Assembly (NCBI GenBank): GCA_029961685.1
Contig: JARWKL010000010.1
Location: 8,515,931 to 8,579,930 of the forward strand
Reading direction: 5' to 3'
Length of the DNA stretch: 64,000 nucleotides
DNA from: Aristolochia californica
Lineage: Eukaryota > Streptophyta > Magnoliopsida > Piperales > Aristolochiaceae
Shown: positions 10,650-20,800 of the stretch, piece after piece
Layout of the letters: every line of letters begins with the position of its first letter
Numbering within the stretch: the stretch's first letter is position 1
Notes under the pieces: generated by a model
Told to the model about the DNA's origin: nothing
What the model saw: only the letters and a program-made list of their open reading frames with translations
The model's database searches: none
Program-made: the position numbers and the translations under genes

Positions 10650-11550
10650 GGATAAATTTGGCTCTGACGGTGGATCCAATATCTTAAACTTGGTCCATTT
10701 GATTCTGAATAATCAGTATTGGGTGCAACAACAGTACTGTTGGCAACACTGGATTCTGCAGTGCCACTGCCGCAAAATCAGGAGCACCCAGTCGTCCTCC
10801 GTGAAGGATTTCACCCAGTAAATCAGAGAAGATCACTGTCATCTCCTCGGCAATCTCTGGATCCTCGCTGTAACTCTTCCATTGACCACCGGTTTGTACA
10901 CTTGGACCACTCCGAAATCCTTTTTCCAAATCAACTGAGGGAGGATTTTTACTGGTGGAAATTGCATTGGAAGTCGATTTCTCATCTTCTGCCTCCGACT
11001 CACCAAGTGCCCTAGTCAAATTTGCTAACAGCCTTCTCCTAACAGAGAATTGAGAAATCTTGTTTCCTTTCTGACTCTTAATTGAAGAAGGTGTTGATTC
11101 TACTCTCGCCAGACTTGGTCTTTTGTGACCTGAAAAAATCTTTTTTTCTCCATAGAGAAAGTGGTCATTGTGGCTGCCATTAGAGGGATTTTCGGTATGG
11201 TTGAGTACTCTCCATATCTCATTCCAGTAACTATCTGGTAAAGAGTTAAGAGGAGTTCTAGGGGAAGCTGAACCTGAAGAAAGACTGCAACCTCTGGCAA
11301 ATGTGGGCTTCACTGCACCAGAAATACTAGAGGAAAGAGATGAACAGGTAATTAGCTTCCCGTGCTAGAGCTTGGAATGACTGTGCCTTGTCTATCACTT
11401 TCTTTAAGTCGACATTCTCAGGGAAATTCATTAACCTCTGTAGACATGTAGGACTGTTTTCTGTTGTAAGAAGAGAGGATCTTAACTGCAGAAGCAATGA
11501 AACAGCCAGTGTTGTAATGAATGCTCCTTGAGAAGATGTTAAGACAATAA
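10650..11550 (-). pseudogene. Captured TBC-domain Rab-GAP C-terminal fragment
   Basis: The fragment starts at 11550 with a helical stretch (LLQLRSSLLTTENSPTCLQRL, then MNFPENVDLKKVIDKAQS). After a frame change at 11320 it continues with SLSSGSASPRTPLNSLPDSYW, NEIWRVLNH and the region SVRRRLLANLTRALGESEAED. From family knowledge this matches the tail of plant gyp1p-type Ypt/Rab-GAP proteins downstream of the TBC domain; the catalytic Arg and Gln fingers are not present. It is fused in frame to the poly(A)-binding-protein fragment at its start. The identification is from memory of the family and is less certain than PRMT3. Confidence 0.68.
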
Positions 11551-11945
11551 ACTGGAAACTTGCAAATTCTTTCAGCTGCTCAGCATCTATGCTGTCATCC
11601 ATGTTTTTCAAGTTCATGTTAGGGTAACTGTCGACAATCTCCAGATTATTCTGCTCAAACCTTCCCTTCAATCCCATCTCTCTTGCTGAGTTCTGCAGAG
11701 CCTTCCCAAAATCCCACTCCTTGTCATCAAAGTGTTTTCCATGAAGGCCCTCAATGGCAAGAGCAGCTACGGTTGCATTGTCGAAATTAACCAATCCAAA
11801 ACATGGGAATGTCCCATTTCCGTCTCGCATTACTACAGACATGGGACCCAAAACAATAAGCCCTTCAACAGTTAGAGCAGCTGCTACTGCCTTCTGTAAA
11901 TTAACGTGCTTATCATGCAAGAGCATCCCATTAAGCACAATTATA
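11551..11945 (-). pseudogene. Captured poly(A)-binding protein fragment
   Basis: Within an open 254-residue minus-strand frame (12091-11327), residues about 53-66 (LNGMLLHDKHV) match the end of the second RNA-recognition motif of PABP. Residues about 86-178 cover the third RNA-recognition motif and its linker: VVMRDGNGTFPCFGLVNFDN, GKHFDDKEWDFGKA, LKGRFEQ and NLKNMDDSIDAEQLKEF. The segment between is shortened. Immediately after LKEF the same frame runs into the Rab-GAP piece, so the element encodes an in-frame chimera of two host proteins. Expression is not shown. Confidence 0.85.
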
Positions 11946-12779
11946 TACAGGACATTCACCCTACTGGTGAACTCTATTAGAGAAAAATTAAATAGCCGCA
12001 CAATATCAAGTGGACTACGAACATATGCACTGGTGCTGTGCGCAGCAACAGAACAACCAACCCACCCGAAAAAAAATTCAGAGGTCCCCATAAATTTTTT
12101 TCAATGGATTCCAGCATCCTCCAAAAAATTTCATCTCGAACTGCATACCCCCAATTCGAACTTCCATCAATTGGCCATTGATTCTCTGCTTCACGACACA
12201 GAGAACCTTCGTTTCTAATTTTCGAGCAGTGTTGCTACTGCTCAGCCCCATTTGAGCCACATCAATGCCCTGAAAGACATGTTTTGATCTAAAAATCGAG
12301 GGAGTTTCCGAAGCTTACCCCCAATTGCGATGAAGATAGTTCTCCATTGGACTGTAGAGAGAGAGATTGTGATGGAGAGGTGCTGGCCGGAAGTCCAATC
12401 CCACCGGACTTATTTTCGACGACGCCGATGGAGCCTCCTCCGTGTTCGGTGGCGAAGGGCAGCCCTTTGGGCCTTCGCTGCCTGTGTCCTGGACAGAACC
12501 GTCGCTAGAAGATTTGCTAGCCGTGAGCAGAAGTGGTTTGAGTTCGGAATTTCTGTGTCCCAATGCCTTGCTCGGGATTTTTGTGCGGGACATTCCTGCT
12601 CGGAGATTTCCCTTATCCCACTTTCGGAATTGAGGTCGCCACCAAATCATCCAGTGCTGACGGTCTCGGAATTGCCCCTGTTCGAATTTGTATTACCTCC
12701 CCGCTGTTCGGCTTTGGATTTCTCTATGTCTTCGGTTCGGAGAGACACACGACGTCCTTGGGAAAAGATTTCATGCTGA
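11946..12779 (-). other. Element L 5' interior with a segment shared with element M
   Basis: Minus-strand sequence 12500-12310 (reading CPSPPNTEEAPSASSKISPVG then LDFRPAPL in one frame) is clearly homologous to plus-strand 14310-14490 of element M. The reading frame is not kept well, so this may be untranslated leader or a captured exon. The remainder shows no family I recognise. Open frames in this part on both strands look fortuitous. Confidence 0.55.
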
Positions 12780-12784
12780 ACCCC

Positions 12785-13123
12785 TGTTATGGTCTTGGGT
12801 TAAGTATCTATGCCTTCCGCTCCTAATAGGCCGGTCTTTTGGATAGTATTGGTTATGTACTTAACATTTGGTATCCGAGTGCACTCTCACGTCGCAAGTT
12901 CGAATCCCCGAAGGGAGTCCCGGCGTGGCCGATCGTGAATCCCAGTCGCGGGCTCCGTAAGGGAGTATGGACTCTTGACCTGGACCCTGTCACTAAGTGT
13001 TAAGCCGTCGTGGACGTCGGCTCGCGAAGGTGGAGTATACTGTTATGGTCCTGGGGTTAAGTACCTATGCTTTCTGCTCCTAACAGGCCGTTCTTTTGGG
13101 TAGTATTGGCTAGGTGCTTAACA
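12785..13123 (+). mobile_element. TRIM-B, 339-bp miniature LTR element
   Basis: Terminal repeats are 12785-12866 (82 bp) and 13041-13123 (83 bp). They begin TGTTATGGTC and end TTAACA and are clearly homologous to those of TRIM-A. The primer site reads TGGTATCCGAG (12869-12879), one change from the usual site. It has no coding capacity. The left flank ACCCC (12780-12784) recurs only at 17095-17099, beyond element M. The right end TTAACA is joined directly to the inverted start of the M LTR at 13124. Confidence 0.88.
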
Positions 13124-13358
13124 ACTTGCATTTGGACCTCGTAGGGAGAGAGAAAATCCAATTTCAGACTTCGTGAGAGAGAGAACCTAATCTCATTTAC
13201 CTATGACTCAAAGCTTACCTTTCATTCAAATGATGTCCCTATAAATAATAGGAACGCCCCCCTACACAATCACGCAAAACACAAATGTTTGACAAAATTA
13301 CAAAAATGCCATTAAATAAAACATGCAAAAAACTCTAGATGGTATAGAGTCCATAACA
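13124..13358 (-). repeat. Inverted first 235 bp of the M 5' LTR
   Basis: The reverse complement of this stretch matches 16512-16778, the first part of the right LTR. Its terminus TGTTATGGACTC is complete and now points inward, joined to CAAGC at 13359-13363. The other end is ACTTG (13124-13128), the complement of CAAGT, and joins TRIM-B. The uninterrupted right LTR reads CAAGT then TTCCTCC at 16774. A pentamer is thus duplicated at both breakpoints. Confidence 0.9.
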
Positions 13359-13679
13359 CAAGCTTCCTCCAAAGCTTGGTTATCCCTCACGTCCATTCAT
13401 CTTCCCACTCACGAGCTGCTGCGTCATGTCCCTCCTCCTCCTCTATTCCGAGCTCTCATCCACCAACACCTCTTCACCTTCTTCCTCCCGAGTTCCTCAT
13501 CCTTCGTCATCCTCATCTTCCTCTCCATGTCTCCCTACAGGTTTAGTTGGTACCCTACGTACGAGCCCTTGTATCCGATCCGGAATTACAAGAACTTCAA
13601 CCCATCTTCTCAAACGTATCCCAATCCGGAACCAAGAGAAGAGTGTCGGGTGAATCAATCCATGGAAATGGAGCATACA
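13359..13679 (+). repeat. Remainder of the M 5' LTR, normal orientation
   Basis: It matches 16774-17094 of the right LTR and ends GCATACA, followed after four bases by the primer site. A start codon in the context CCATGG (near 13661) opens a frame across the LTR end and primer site, as in gypsy J. Confidence 0.87.
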
Positions 13680-13683
13680 AATG

Positions 13684-13695
13684 TGGTATCAGAGT
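13684..13695 (+). promoter_or_regulatory. Primer-binding site of element M
   Basis: TGGTATCAGAGT matches the initiator tRNA-Met complement except at its last base and lies four bases inside the 5' LTR. Confidence 0.85.
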
Positions 13696-14490
13696 GGACC
13701 ACCTTGGACGACTCTTCCTCTCCAACGGATGGGCGTACAACCATTGAAGACTTTAGACAGAGTTTCGAACAGAGATCTAGAAGTTTCGGGAGACCATGTT
13801 CCAACTTGTCAGCTCTCTGGGTTCACGGGAGGTTTCCCGTCCGGGCAGTGGTTCAAGCCCTGCGGAATACCCCAACCCTCCCCTCCCGCCTATGCCTCCT
13901 ATGCGCCCTGTTCAGACTCCTCAAATCCGTCTTCGGTTTGGAGCATCTATTGCACAGATATTTGCTAGTCCATGTAGTGCTGCAGAAACCACATCTTAGA
14001 AAGCCGCAGAGCACCACATCAGAGAGCCCTCCATCTCTCCAACGGCGGTGACCTCCACCATCGGACACACAAATCCAAAATCGGACTCCAAATTTCCGAA
14101 ATCAGACGGCACTGGAATTCGAAGAGGCAAAATTCCGAATTCGTCGGCATTGGAAATTTCCGAGCTGGGACGTCATGCGCCGACATCCCGAGCTAGGCAA
14201 TGGGACCCAGAACTTCTGAAACCAAACCACCCCTGCTCGCGGCATGCCACACCCCATCCCGAACTGGAGAAGGAAAATCTTTCAACGCCTATTCCGACCA
14301 GGCCACTAGCAGTGAAGCCTCAAAGGGCTGCTGTTCGCCACCGAACACTGAAGAGGAGGCTCCGTCGGAAACAACTCCGGTGGGATTTGACTTCCGGTCA
14401 CCACCTCTCATGTTCTCGGTAGTCTACCCCATTCCAGCTCTTGGCAGTCCAACGGGGAACCCACTGCAACGTCATTTGGGGTAAGCTTCT
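13696..14490 (+). other. Element M leader and segment shared with L
   Basis: The first 60 codons resemble the gypsy J gag N-terminus (SSSPTDGRTTIEDFRQSFEQRS) before frame is lost. From about 14050 the sequence becomes Ser/Pro-rich and, at 14310-14490, homologous to the inverted segment 12310-12500 in element L (CCSPPNTEEEAPSE and PVGFDFRSPPL). The source is not recognised; it could be a host 5' exon taken up by both elements. Confidence 0.55.
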
Positions 14491-14746
14491 GCAACGCCAA
14501 TGAATTTTCTTTCTCAATGGTTTTTCTGTGAGGGTGAAGGGGTTTCAAGGGGCTGAGCAACGCTGCTCAAATTTTTCGCCGGGAGGTTCTCTGTTCCGGG
14601 AGGCAGAGAAATCACACCGTTTTGGCGCCATTACGGACAGTGTGTATGCATTCCGAGAGGGAATTTTTCTGGGGAATTTACTTGCAATTGGTCCTCATAA
14701 ACACAATACCCAGTCGACGGGTACAATTCTTTAAATTGTACTCTTT

Positions 14747-15405
14747 ATGGCTGTGGTGGACGGCTACTGCAAGGTACCAACAATTGCAGATGAGAAAAGG
14801 GTTTTCAGGAACATGAAGACATTTGCTGGATCTTCCTATGCTTCATCAATACAATTTTTTTTCCATGATTGTGTAAACGGCAGCAGCAGGGAGAGGTCAT
14901 TGGGTTTTGCATTGAGATGTTGGGGGCAGCATATGCTGATGCCATGCCCTTGGTTGTTCAGTTTCTCAAAGACCTCCCTTCCGGGACTGAAGTTACCATC
15001 CAATCACATGCTGGAAGGGCATGCTCTGCTTATGATAGTTCAAAGACTTGTGAGCTACTTGCATTTTCATGCTTTGTCACTGCTGAGGACCCTGTGCAGG
15101 CCACACAAAGGGGACATGTACCTGTCATAAGTATGCTAGAGCCAGGGGTGAGAACGTTTCAAACTGAAGTGTTAAAAAGAGCCTCTAAATGTGCAGAGCA
15201 AGTATCAAATTCTGAAGACAGCTTGGTAGGAGTTATCTTGGAGTTGGATACGATGGATTTGGCTGATCAGTATATTGGTGAATATCCACCAACAAATGGA
15301 GATGTCACTACATCCAGAACTGAAATTGTACACACTGCTGAACGTTCCGATACTTGCAATGCTCCTGCAGTCCCTTCTTCTGTAATTGATAAGTTGGCTA
15401 TGTGA
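14747..15405 (+). pseudogene. Unrecognised captured coding fragment in element M
   Basis: Two overlapping frames give a protein-like sequence. 14869-15405 (178 residues) includes VIGFCIEMLGAAYADAMPLVV, VTIQSHAGRACSAYDSSKTC and LEPGVRTFQTEVLKRASKCA. It is followed by the repeat-like phrases DQYIGEYPPTNGDVTTSRTE and, out of frame near 15580, DQHIGKHPSGNES. It has no retroelement motif. Codon-like quality and position suggest a host gene fragment, but I cannot name it. A FFHDC string here recalls class III peroxidases but the context does not fit. Confidence 0.5.
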
Positions 15406-16511
15406 GGTGCAGAAACTCAACGTGTTTTTTAGGAGACAAGGACTAGGAAAACAAAGTGTCAAATGGAAGCGGTTACGAGCCAACCTGTCTGTGGAACTCG
15501 AGTTTAATGTTGAAGGTGGTTCTAGTTGAGTCTTCCTGGGGTCAGAGGCCGACTCTGTGGAAACTGTGCATGATCAGCATATTGGGAAGCATCCTTCAGG
15601 GAATGAGTCTATAACTACCGGTGATGCAATTAGGCCTTTTTTCTGGGCGTTGTGCCATCAACCAGAAGCTTTGTCAATATGGATATCAGCATAAGTTAGT
15701 TCAACGAGAATCCTTGATACAGAGATCAAAACTTTGTCTAAGTGGTCTGTTCCCCAGTTAGCTGCAAGTGTCTGATTTCTGTAGAGACTCTCAGGGGACT
15801 TGCTGGTGGGCATCAACAGTCTCCACTCCTCGTTTTGGTATTAGTTTAATACTTCTGTTTACAAGTGGTAAACTCGCAATCAGGTCTCTTCTAGATTTCT
15901 CCTTACTCATGGACTCTTCATTGAGGGGCCTGACGGTTTCAAATTCAACATCCAGCTCAACTTTGGATTTATCTTTCTGCTGTGCCTCAGAAGGAGAACT
16001 CATTGTGGTGTACAAAGATCCAGTAATCCTTTTCATCTCTCTTTTGGGCAGAATACAGCACTCTAGCATCCATTAGCCTACTTTCTGGGCACACTATTCC
16101 AATGCAAACTGCAGCCACCAATTCAACCCCTCGCTGTCACGAGAGGAAAAAGGGATTCTTTGGTTCAGTTATCACAGCTATAAAGGGCATTAGGACATAG
16201 CACAACCAGGACAAAGTAGTAGATTCTGAAACTAGTATTGCAGGAACTCTTACATCCGCAAGCTCATCGTATACCAGTGCATGGGCGATTTTTGTTCTGT
16301 GGCCGGAGACTACCACTTCTGCAGCCTCATGGGAACCGTCACAGTCTTCCGGGTGGTCTATTGCTCCTCTAGTGGGCTGCTCTACTTTTATAGTCCAGAG
16401 GGTTGCCACTGTCACCGCGGTTGACACTTGTGCATGGATCCCGACATCGGCGTAGACAAGCACACCTACCTTCAAGCTTGGGGGCAAGCTCGCTCTCTAG
16501 GAGAGGAGTGA
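15406..16511 (+). other. Element M 3' interior
   Basis: This holds no recognised family. A minus-strand frame at 15791-16069 (92 residues, Lys/Glu-rich) is of unknown meaning. The last 45 bases carry the gypsy-like tail and an AGGAGAGGAG purine tract immediately before the 3' LTR. Confidence 0.5.
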
Positions 16512-17094
16512 TGTTATGGACTCCATAGTATCTGGAGTAGCAGGTAGACGTAGGGGGGCAATTGATGTAATTTTCTGCATGTTTCATTTAGTGGCATTTT
16601 TTTAATTTCATCAGACATTTGTGTTTTGCATGATTGTGTAGGGGGGCATTCCTATTATTATAGGGACATCATTTGAATGAAAGGTAAGCTTTGAGTCATA
16701 GGTAAATGAGATTGGGTTCTCTCTCTCATGAGGCCTGAGATCAGATTCTCTCTCTCCCTACGAGGTCCAGGTGCAAGTTTCCTCCAAAGCTTGGTTATCC
16801 CTCACATCCGTTCATCTTCCCTCTCACGAACTGCTGCGTCACGTCTCATCTCCTCCTCTGTTCCGAGCTCTCATCCACCAACGCCTCTTCACCTTCTTCA
16901 TCCCGAGTTCCTCATCCTTCATCATCCTCATCTTCCTTTCCATGTCTCCCTACGGGTTCAGTTGGTACCCTGCCTACGAGCCCTTGTATCCGATCCGGAA
17001 TGACAAGAACTTCAACCCATCTTATCAAACGTATTCCAATCCGGAACCAAGAGAAGAGCGTCGAGTGAATCGATCCATGGAAATGGGCATAACT
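16512..17094 (+). repeat. 3' LTR of element M
   Basis: An uninterrupted 583-bp LTR beginning TGTTATGGACTCC and ending GGGCATAACT (canonical end probably CATAACA). ACCCC follows directly (17095-17099), matching the left flank of TRIM-B. About 30 bp near 16540-16575 are absent from the rearranged 5' copy. Confidence 0.88.
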
Positions 17095-17099
17095 ACCCC

Positions 17100-17507
17100 A
17101 TTATGGATTTTCTGAACCCCATTCTGGAGAGACGGAGCGTTCTCTGATTGTTGGCGTCTCCTGCCCGTCCGAGACAGCGTCTCGATTGACTGCCTGTCGT
17201 TTGGTGTTTATTTTGTGCTAAAATATATTGGAATTTTCCGGCCTTTGGCCTTTCTGCTCGTCTAAAACAACGTTTGTGTCTTCTGCGCATATGTCGTGAT
17301 CGAAGATTTGAGGTCATATGACCTTTTCGGTGGCAACGCTAGCAGACAATACTTCTATCAGTTTATTAATGTAAGATTGTTGCAGCTGGTGTAGCTCGAA
17401 CATATCTTGATAGAACTTACCTCTTGTTGTATGCAAATCCTGGGCATAGGCAAGTCTTTCCTCTCAGGTAGAAGAATCCATCATTGTGTTCCTGCTCTGA
17501 TACCAGT
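17100..17507 (-). other. Element L leader after its primer site
   Basis: On the minus strand the 5' LTR of L is followed by TGGTATCAGAGCAGG (17491-17505 complement). A degraded gag-like frame comes next, with QDLHTTRGKFYQDMFELHQLQ and an in-frame stop. Below 17320 the frame shifts. It joins 12779 once the TRIM-B/M composite is removed. Confidence 0.6.
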
Positions 17508-17836
17508 TGTTATGGTCCCAGATCTGACACATGGATTCGTATAGGGAAGACTTGGAGATGAAAACAATGATCAAGCTAAAAGGGAAGCTTGAAAACCCTA
17601 TAGCTCGTTGAAGAGAACTCTAAGCCTGTTTAACCTAAAATTAACCTAAAATCAATGCTTCCCTTTCTCATTGCTCTTACCCCTTAAATAGGGTCCCTGA
17701 TAGGGTTTAATATAAAATATTACAAAAATACCCCTATAAATGAAATATTTCAAAAATACCCGTGTGGCCTAAAACTGAAATAAATAAAGTAAATTAAAGA
17801 AAAACAAAAAAAAATAATATTATTGTGTGCATAACA
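17508..17836 (-). repeat. 5' LTR of element L
   Basis: A 329-bp partner of 9174-9502, with termini TGTTATGG and GCATAACA. The latter is followed directly by CTGCC (17837-17841), the duplicate of 8867-8871. The gypsy I integrase sense continues from 17841 to 8867 across the gap. Confidence 0.9.
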
Positions 17837-17841
17837 CTGCC

Positions 17842-20800
17842 CGAACGCGATGTAATATTTTTTGGATGCCTTCACGTGTGTTATCATGGTAGGCAGAGAC
17901 GATAGCTGCAACCAACTCAGAAGTGTGTGGTATACAAATCCACATTTTTTAGCAATTAAATGAATCCTGGATGGACCACTTAGAATCCATTGTCCCCTCA
18001 GTAAATTTTTTGTGCAACTCCTATAGGGTTGGGAGAGTGACATGTGCCTCCCGAACCTAGTCTAATATGAGGAAACGAGGTTGACTGATAGCATAGATGA
18101 ATTGTTGGTTCTCCAAACGCAGGGACAAGGCATCCGTTACCTTGTTTAATCTCCCAGAGTGGTACTTTACCGTAAAATCAAATCTCATCAACTTACTGAT
18201 CCAGTGCTGCTGTGGAGAAGTAGTGAATCACTGTTCAAGTAAGAATTTAAGGCTGTAATGATCACTGCAGATGAGAAATGCACGACCCCATAAATAAGGT
18301 CGCCAGTGTTGGACAACCGTGGCCAACCCAATTAATTCCCGTTCATACGCAACCAATTTGTGATGTTGTTCTGCCAATTGCCTGTTGAAATATGAAATAG
18401 GGTGGGAGTGTTGCTATAAGACGGCCCCAATGCCCCCACCGGATGCGTCGCAGTCGACCACAAATAAGTCCTCAAAATTGGGAAGTTATAGTACGGGTGT
18501 GGTGGCGAGAGCTAGTTTGAGAGCCTAGAAGGACTGTGTGGCTTCATCATTCCAATTAAAGGAATTTTTCTTGAGAAGATTGGTCAATGGTGCTACCAAG
18601 GGTCCATAATTGTGGATGAATTTGCAGTAGTCTCCGGCTAGGCAAAAAAACCCTCACAAAGCTGAGCTATTTTGAGGTTGTGGTCAATCTTTAACTACTT
18701 GAATCTTCTCGGGATCAATAGTGACCTCTGCATGGGATATAACATGGCCGAGATATGCGACATGTGACTTCTCAAAAGAGCATTTAGATTTCTTCAAATA
18801 GAGTTGGTGGGCTTGCAATAATTCAAATACTAGTCATAAATATGCTAAATGCTATTCCTCAGAATTGTTGTATATGAGTATATCATAAAAAAAACAAGCA
18901 AAAATTTTCATAGATAGTTGCGGAATACCTCATTCATCAACGCCTAAAAAGTAGAGGGGGTGTTTGATAACCCAAACGGCATCACTACAAACTCAAAATG
19001 GTTGTTATGTGCGCGGAAGGCCGTCTTCTCGATGTCGGATGAGTGCATACGAAGCTGATGATATCCTGAGCGCAAGTCCAATTTGGTGAAGACCAATGAA
19101 CCATGTAATTCATCCAAGAGCTCCACCACAACCGGTATAGGGAATTTATCCTTCACGGTTTGGGCATTTAATTCCCTATAATCGACACAAAATCACCATG
19201 GACCATCATGTTTCTTCACGAGCAACACTGGTGAAGAGAAGGGGGAGCGGCTTCTGCGAATAAGGCCCTGTTGCAGCATGTCCTGGCACTACCATTCGAT
19301 TTCATCCTTCTGTAGGTGAGGATACCAGTATGGCCTAACCACCACCACATTGGAACCTGGATTTAAACATATTCTATGGTCATAGTGCCTCAAGGGAGGC
19401 AATCCTGAAGGCTCATGGAAGAGGTCCGAGAACTCGTCGAGAAGTTTTTCTATAGTGTTGTCTGGGTGGTCTTGTGTGTGAATGGTATGAAGATGGTGGG
19501 GCTTATCCACTTAATTGCCCTGTTATAGCACTTGGCGTCCGTCCATTGCAAAAACTCATAGTTAAAGCAGAGAAGTCCCACAAGATGGGTCCCAAAGTTT
19601 GTAACCATTTGATGCCCAATACCATATAAAATCCTGCCAAAGGTATGCCAAAAAGTTCTGAATGAAATAAAGTCATACCAATTGAGAATTTTACCGCTTT
19701 GTTGATCCCATAGCTAGGGACTTTCTCTCCATTGGCCACTGAAACCGTGGCTGTTGGGTGTGGATGGATCTACAGTCGAAGATGTTGAGCAGTTGTGAAG
19801 CTGAGAAAATTGTGTGTACTTTCCAAATCCACGAGTTCTTTGTCCATGACTCGAGCTCTGACTTGCATAGTTTTTGTAGATTTCTGCCCAGCAATGGCAT
19901 TCAGAGAGATTTCTAGTGGGTCCTCCTCAATAGGAACATCACTATAGTCTGTTTCTTTGGCTTCTTCTACTTCTACCCGGAACAACCGTGTACATTGGTG
20001 GCCTGCCCTATATGTTTCATCACAGTTGTAGCACAGATTCTTGGACCTCCATTCCGCCATCTCCAAACTTGTTAATTTTCTGATATACTGAGCTGGTGGA
20101 TTACTAGGGCGTGTATCGGCTGCCAGAGTAGTTATCAGATTATTTCTAGGCGGAGGTAATGTTGGATGTGCCACTTGAGGGGAAATATTTCGCCTCCCTT
20201 TCCAATGCATGGAAGTGTTACGGTCCCCTTGCCAAACTGGTCTTCGATGTTGAAGCCATTGCCTTTGTTCCATTGCTCGAGCTAAATTTATTGCCCTAGC
20301 CAAATCTGAAGGTGAGTGAAGTTCCACGCCTAACCTCAGAGTTTCATTGTAATAAGTTGACCTGTTGGTCGACTCGTACCACTCGGCCAACTCGAGCCAA
20401 TTTTTTTTGGAACTGTTTTTGATACAGTTCAACAGAAGCAGTTTGTCTCAACAACACCAAATGTCCCTAGGGGTTGCTGTGGGTGGGAGGGCCAAATCTA
20501 ATTGTGCATAACTTTTTAAATTCTTCCCAATCCAGCACTAATCTTTCTAGTTCCACTTGATGAAACCATAGATGTGCCTCCTCTAGCCATATGGAAGCAA
20601 CTAGCCCCACCTTGTCATACTCAGCAGTCCCTTGATTTGAATTTTTTTTCTCACATCTATGCAACCAAATTAAGGGATCGACTGACCTAGTAAATGTAGG
20701 AAAATCCAATTTGGTATACCTGGGTGTTGTGCCTCCACCCTGCGGTGCATGGACAGTGGTGTGCCCAACAAATTGTTCCTCCCTTCAGTTGTACAAAATA

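Larger units (their letters stand above)
13124..17094 (+). mobile_element. Gene-carrying non-autonomous LTR element M, 5' LTR partly inverted
   Basis: A plus-strand LTR element with its right LTR at 16512-17094, its left LTR rearranged (13124-13679), a primer site at 13684 and a gypsy-type tail (CTTCAAGCTTGGGGGCAAGC, then a purine tract) at 16470-16511. The interior is 2.8 kb without protease, reverse transcriptase or integrase. The start of its leader frame resembles gypsy J's gag start, including NVVSEWTTLDDSSSP beside NVVSDRSTLGDSSSP in J, so M probably derives from or parasitises a J-like gypsy. It lies inside element L. Confidence 0.85.
9174..17836 (-). mobile_element. Gene-carrying non-autonomous LTR element L
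   Basis: A minus-strand LTR element with 329-bp LTRs (9174-9502 and 17508-17836), a tRNA-Met primer site at 17494-17505, and a G-rich tract beside the left LTR (9503-9515). After removing the composite at 12785-17094 the interior is about 3.7 kb. It contains no recognisable protease, reverse transcriptase or integrase. Instead it holds fragments of three unrelated host genes in the element's sense: poly(A)-binding protein, a TBC-domain Rab-GAP and PRMT3. The tail AGCTTGAGGACAAGCTTG resembles the 3' ends of gypsy I, J and M, so gypsy machinery probably mobilised it (inference). Confidence 0.86.

Noticed and set aside
12330..12779. 149-residue plus-strand frame in element L
   Set aside because: It runs antisense to the shared L/M segment and to the captured genes; no family resemblance.
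14860..14900. FFHDC string in element M, reminiscent of class III peroxidases
   Set aside because: Only five residues match; none of the other peroxidase motifs is nearby and the frame ends soon after.
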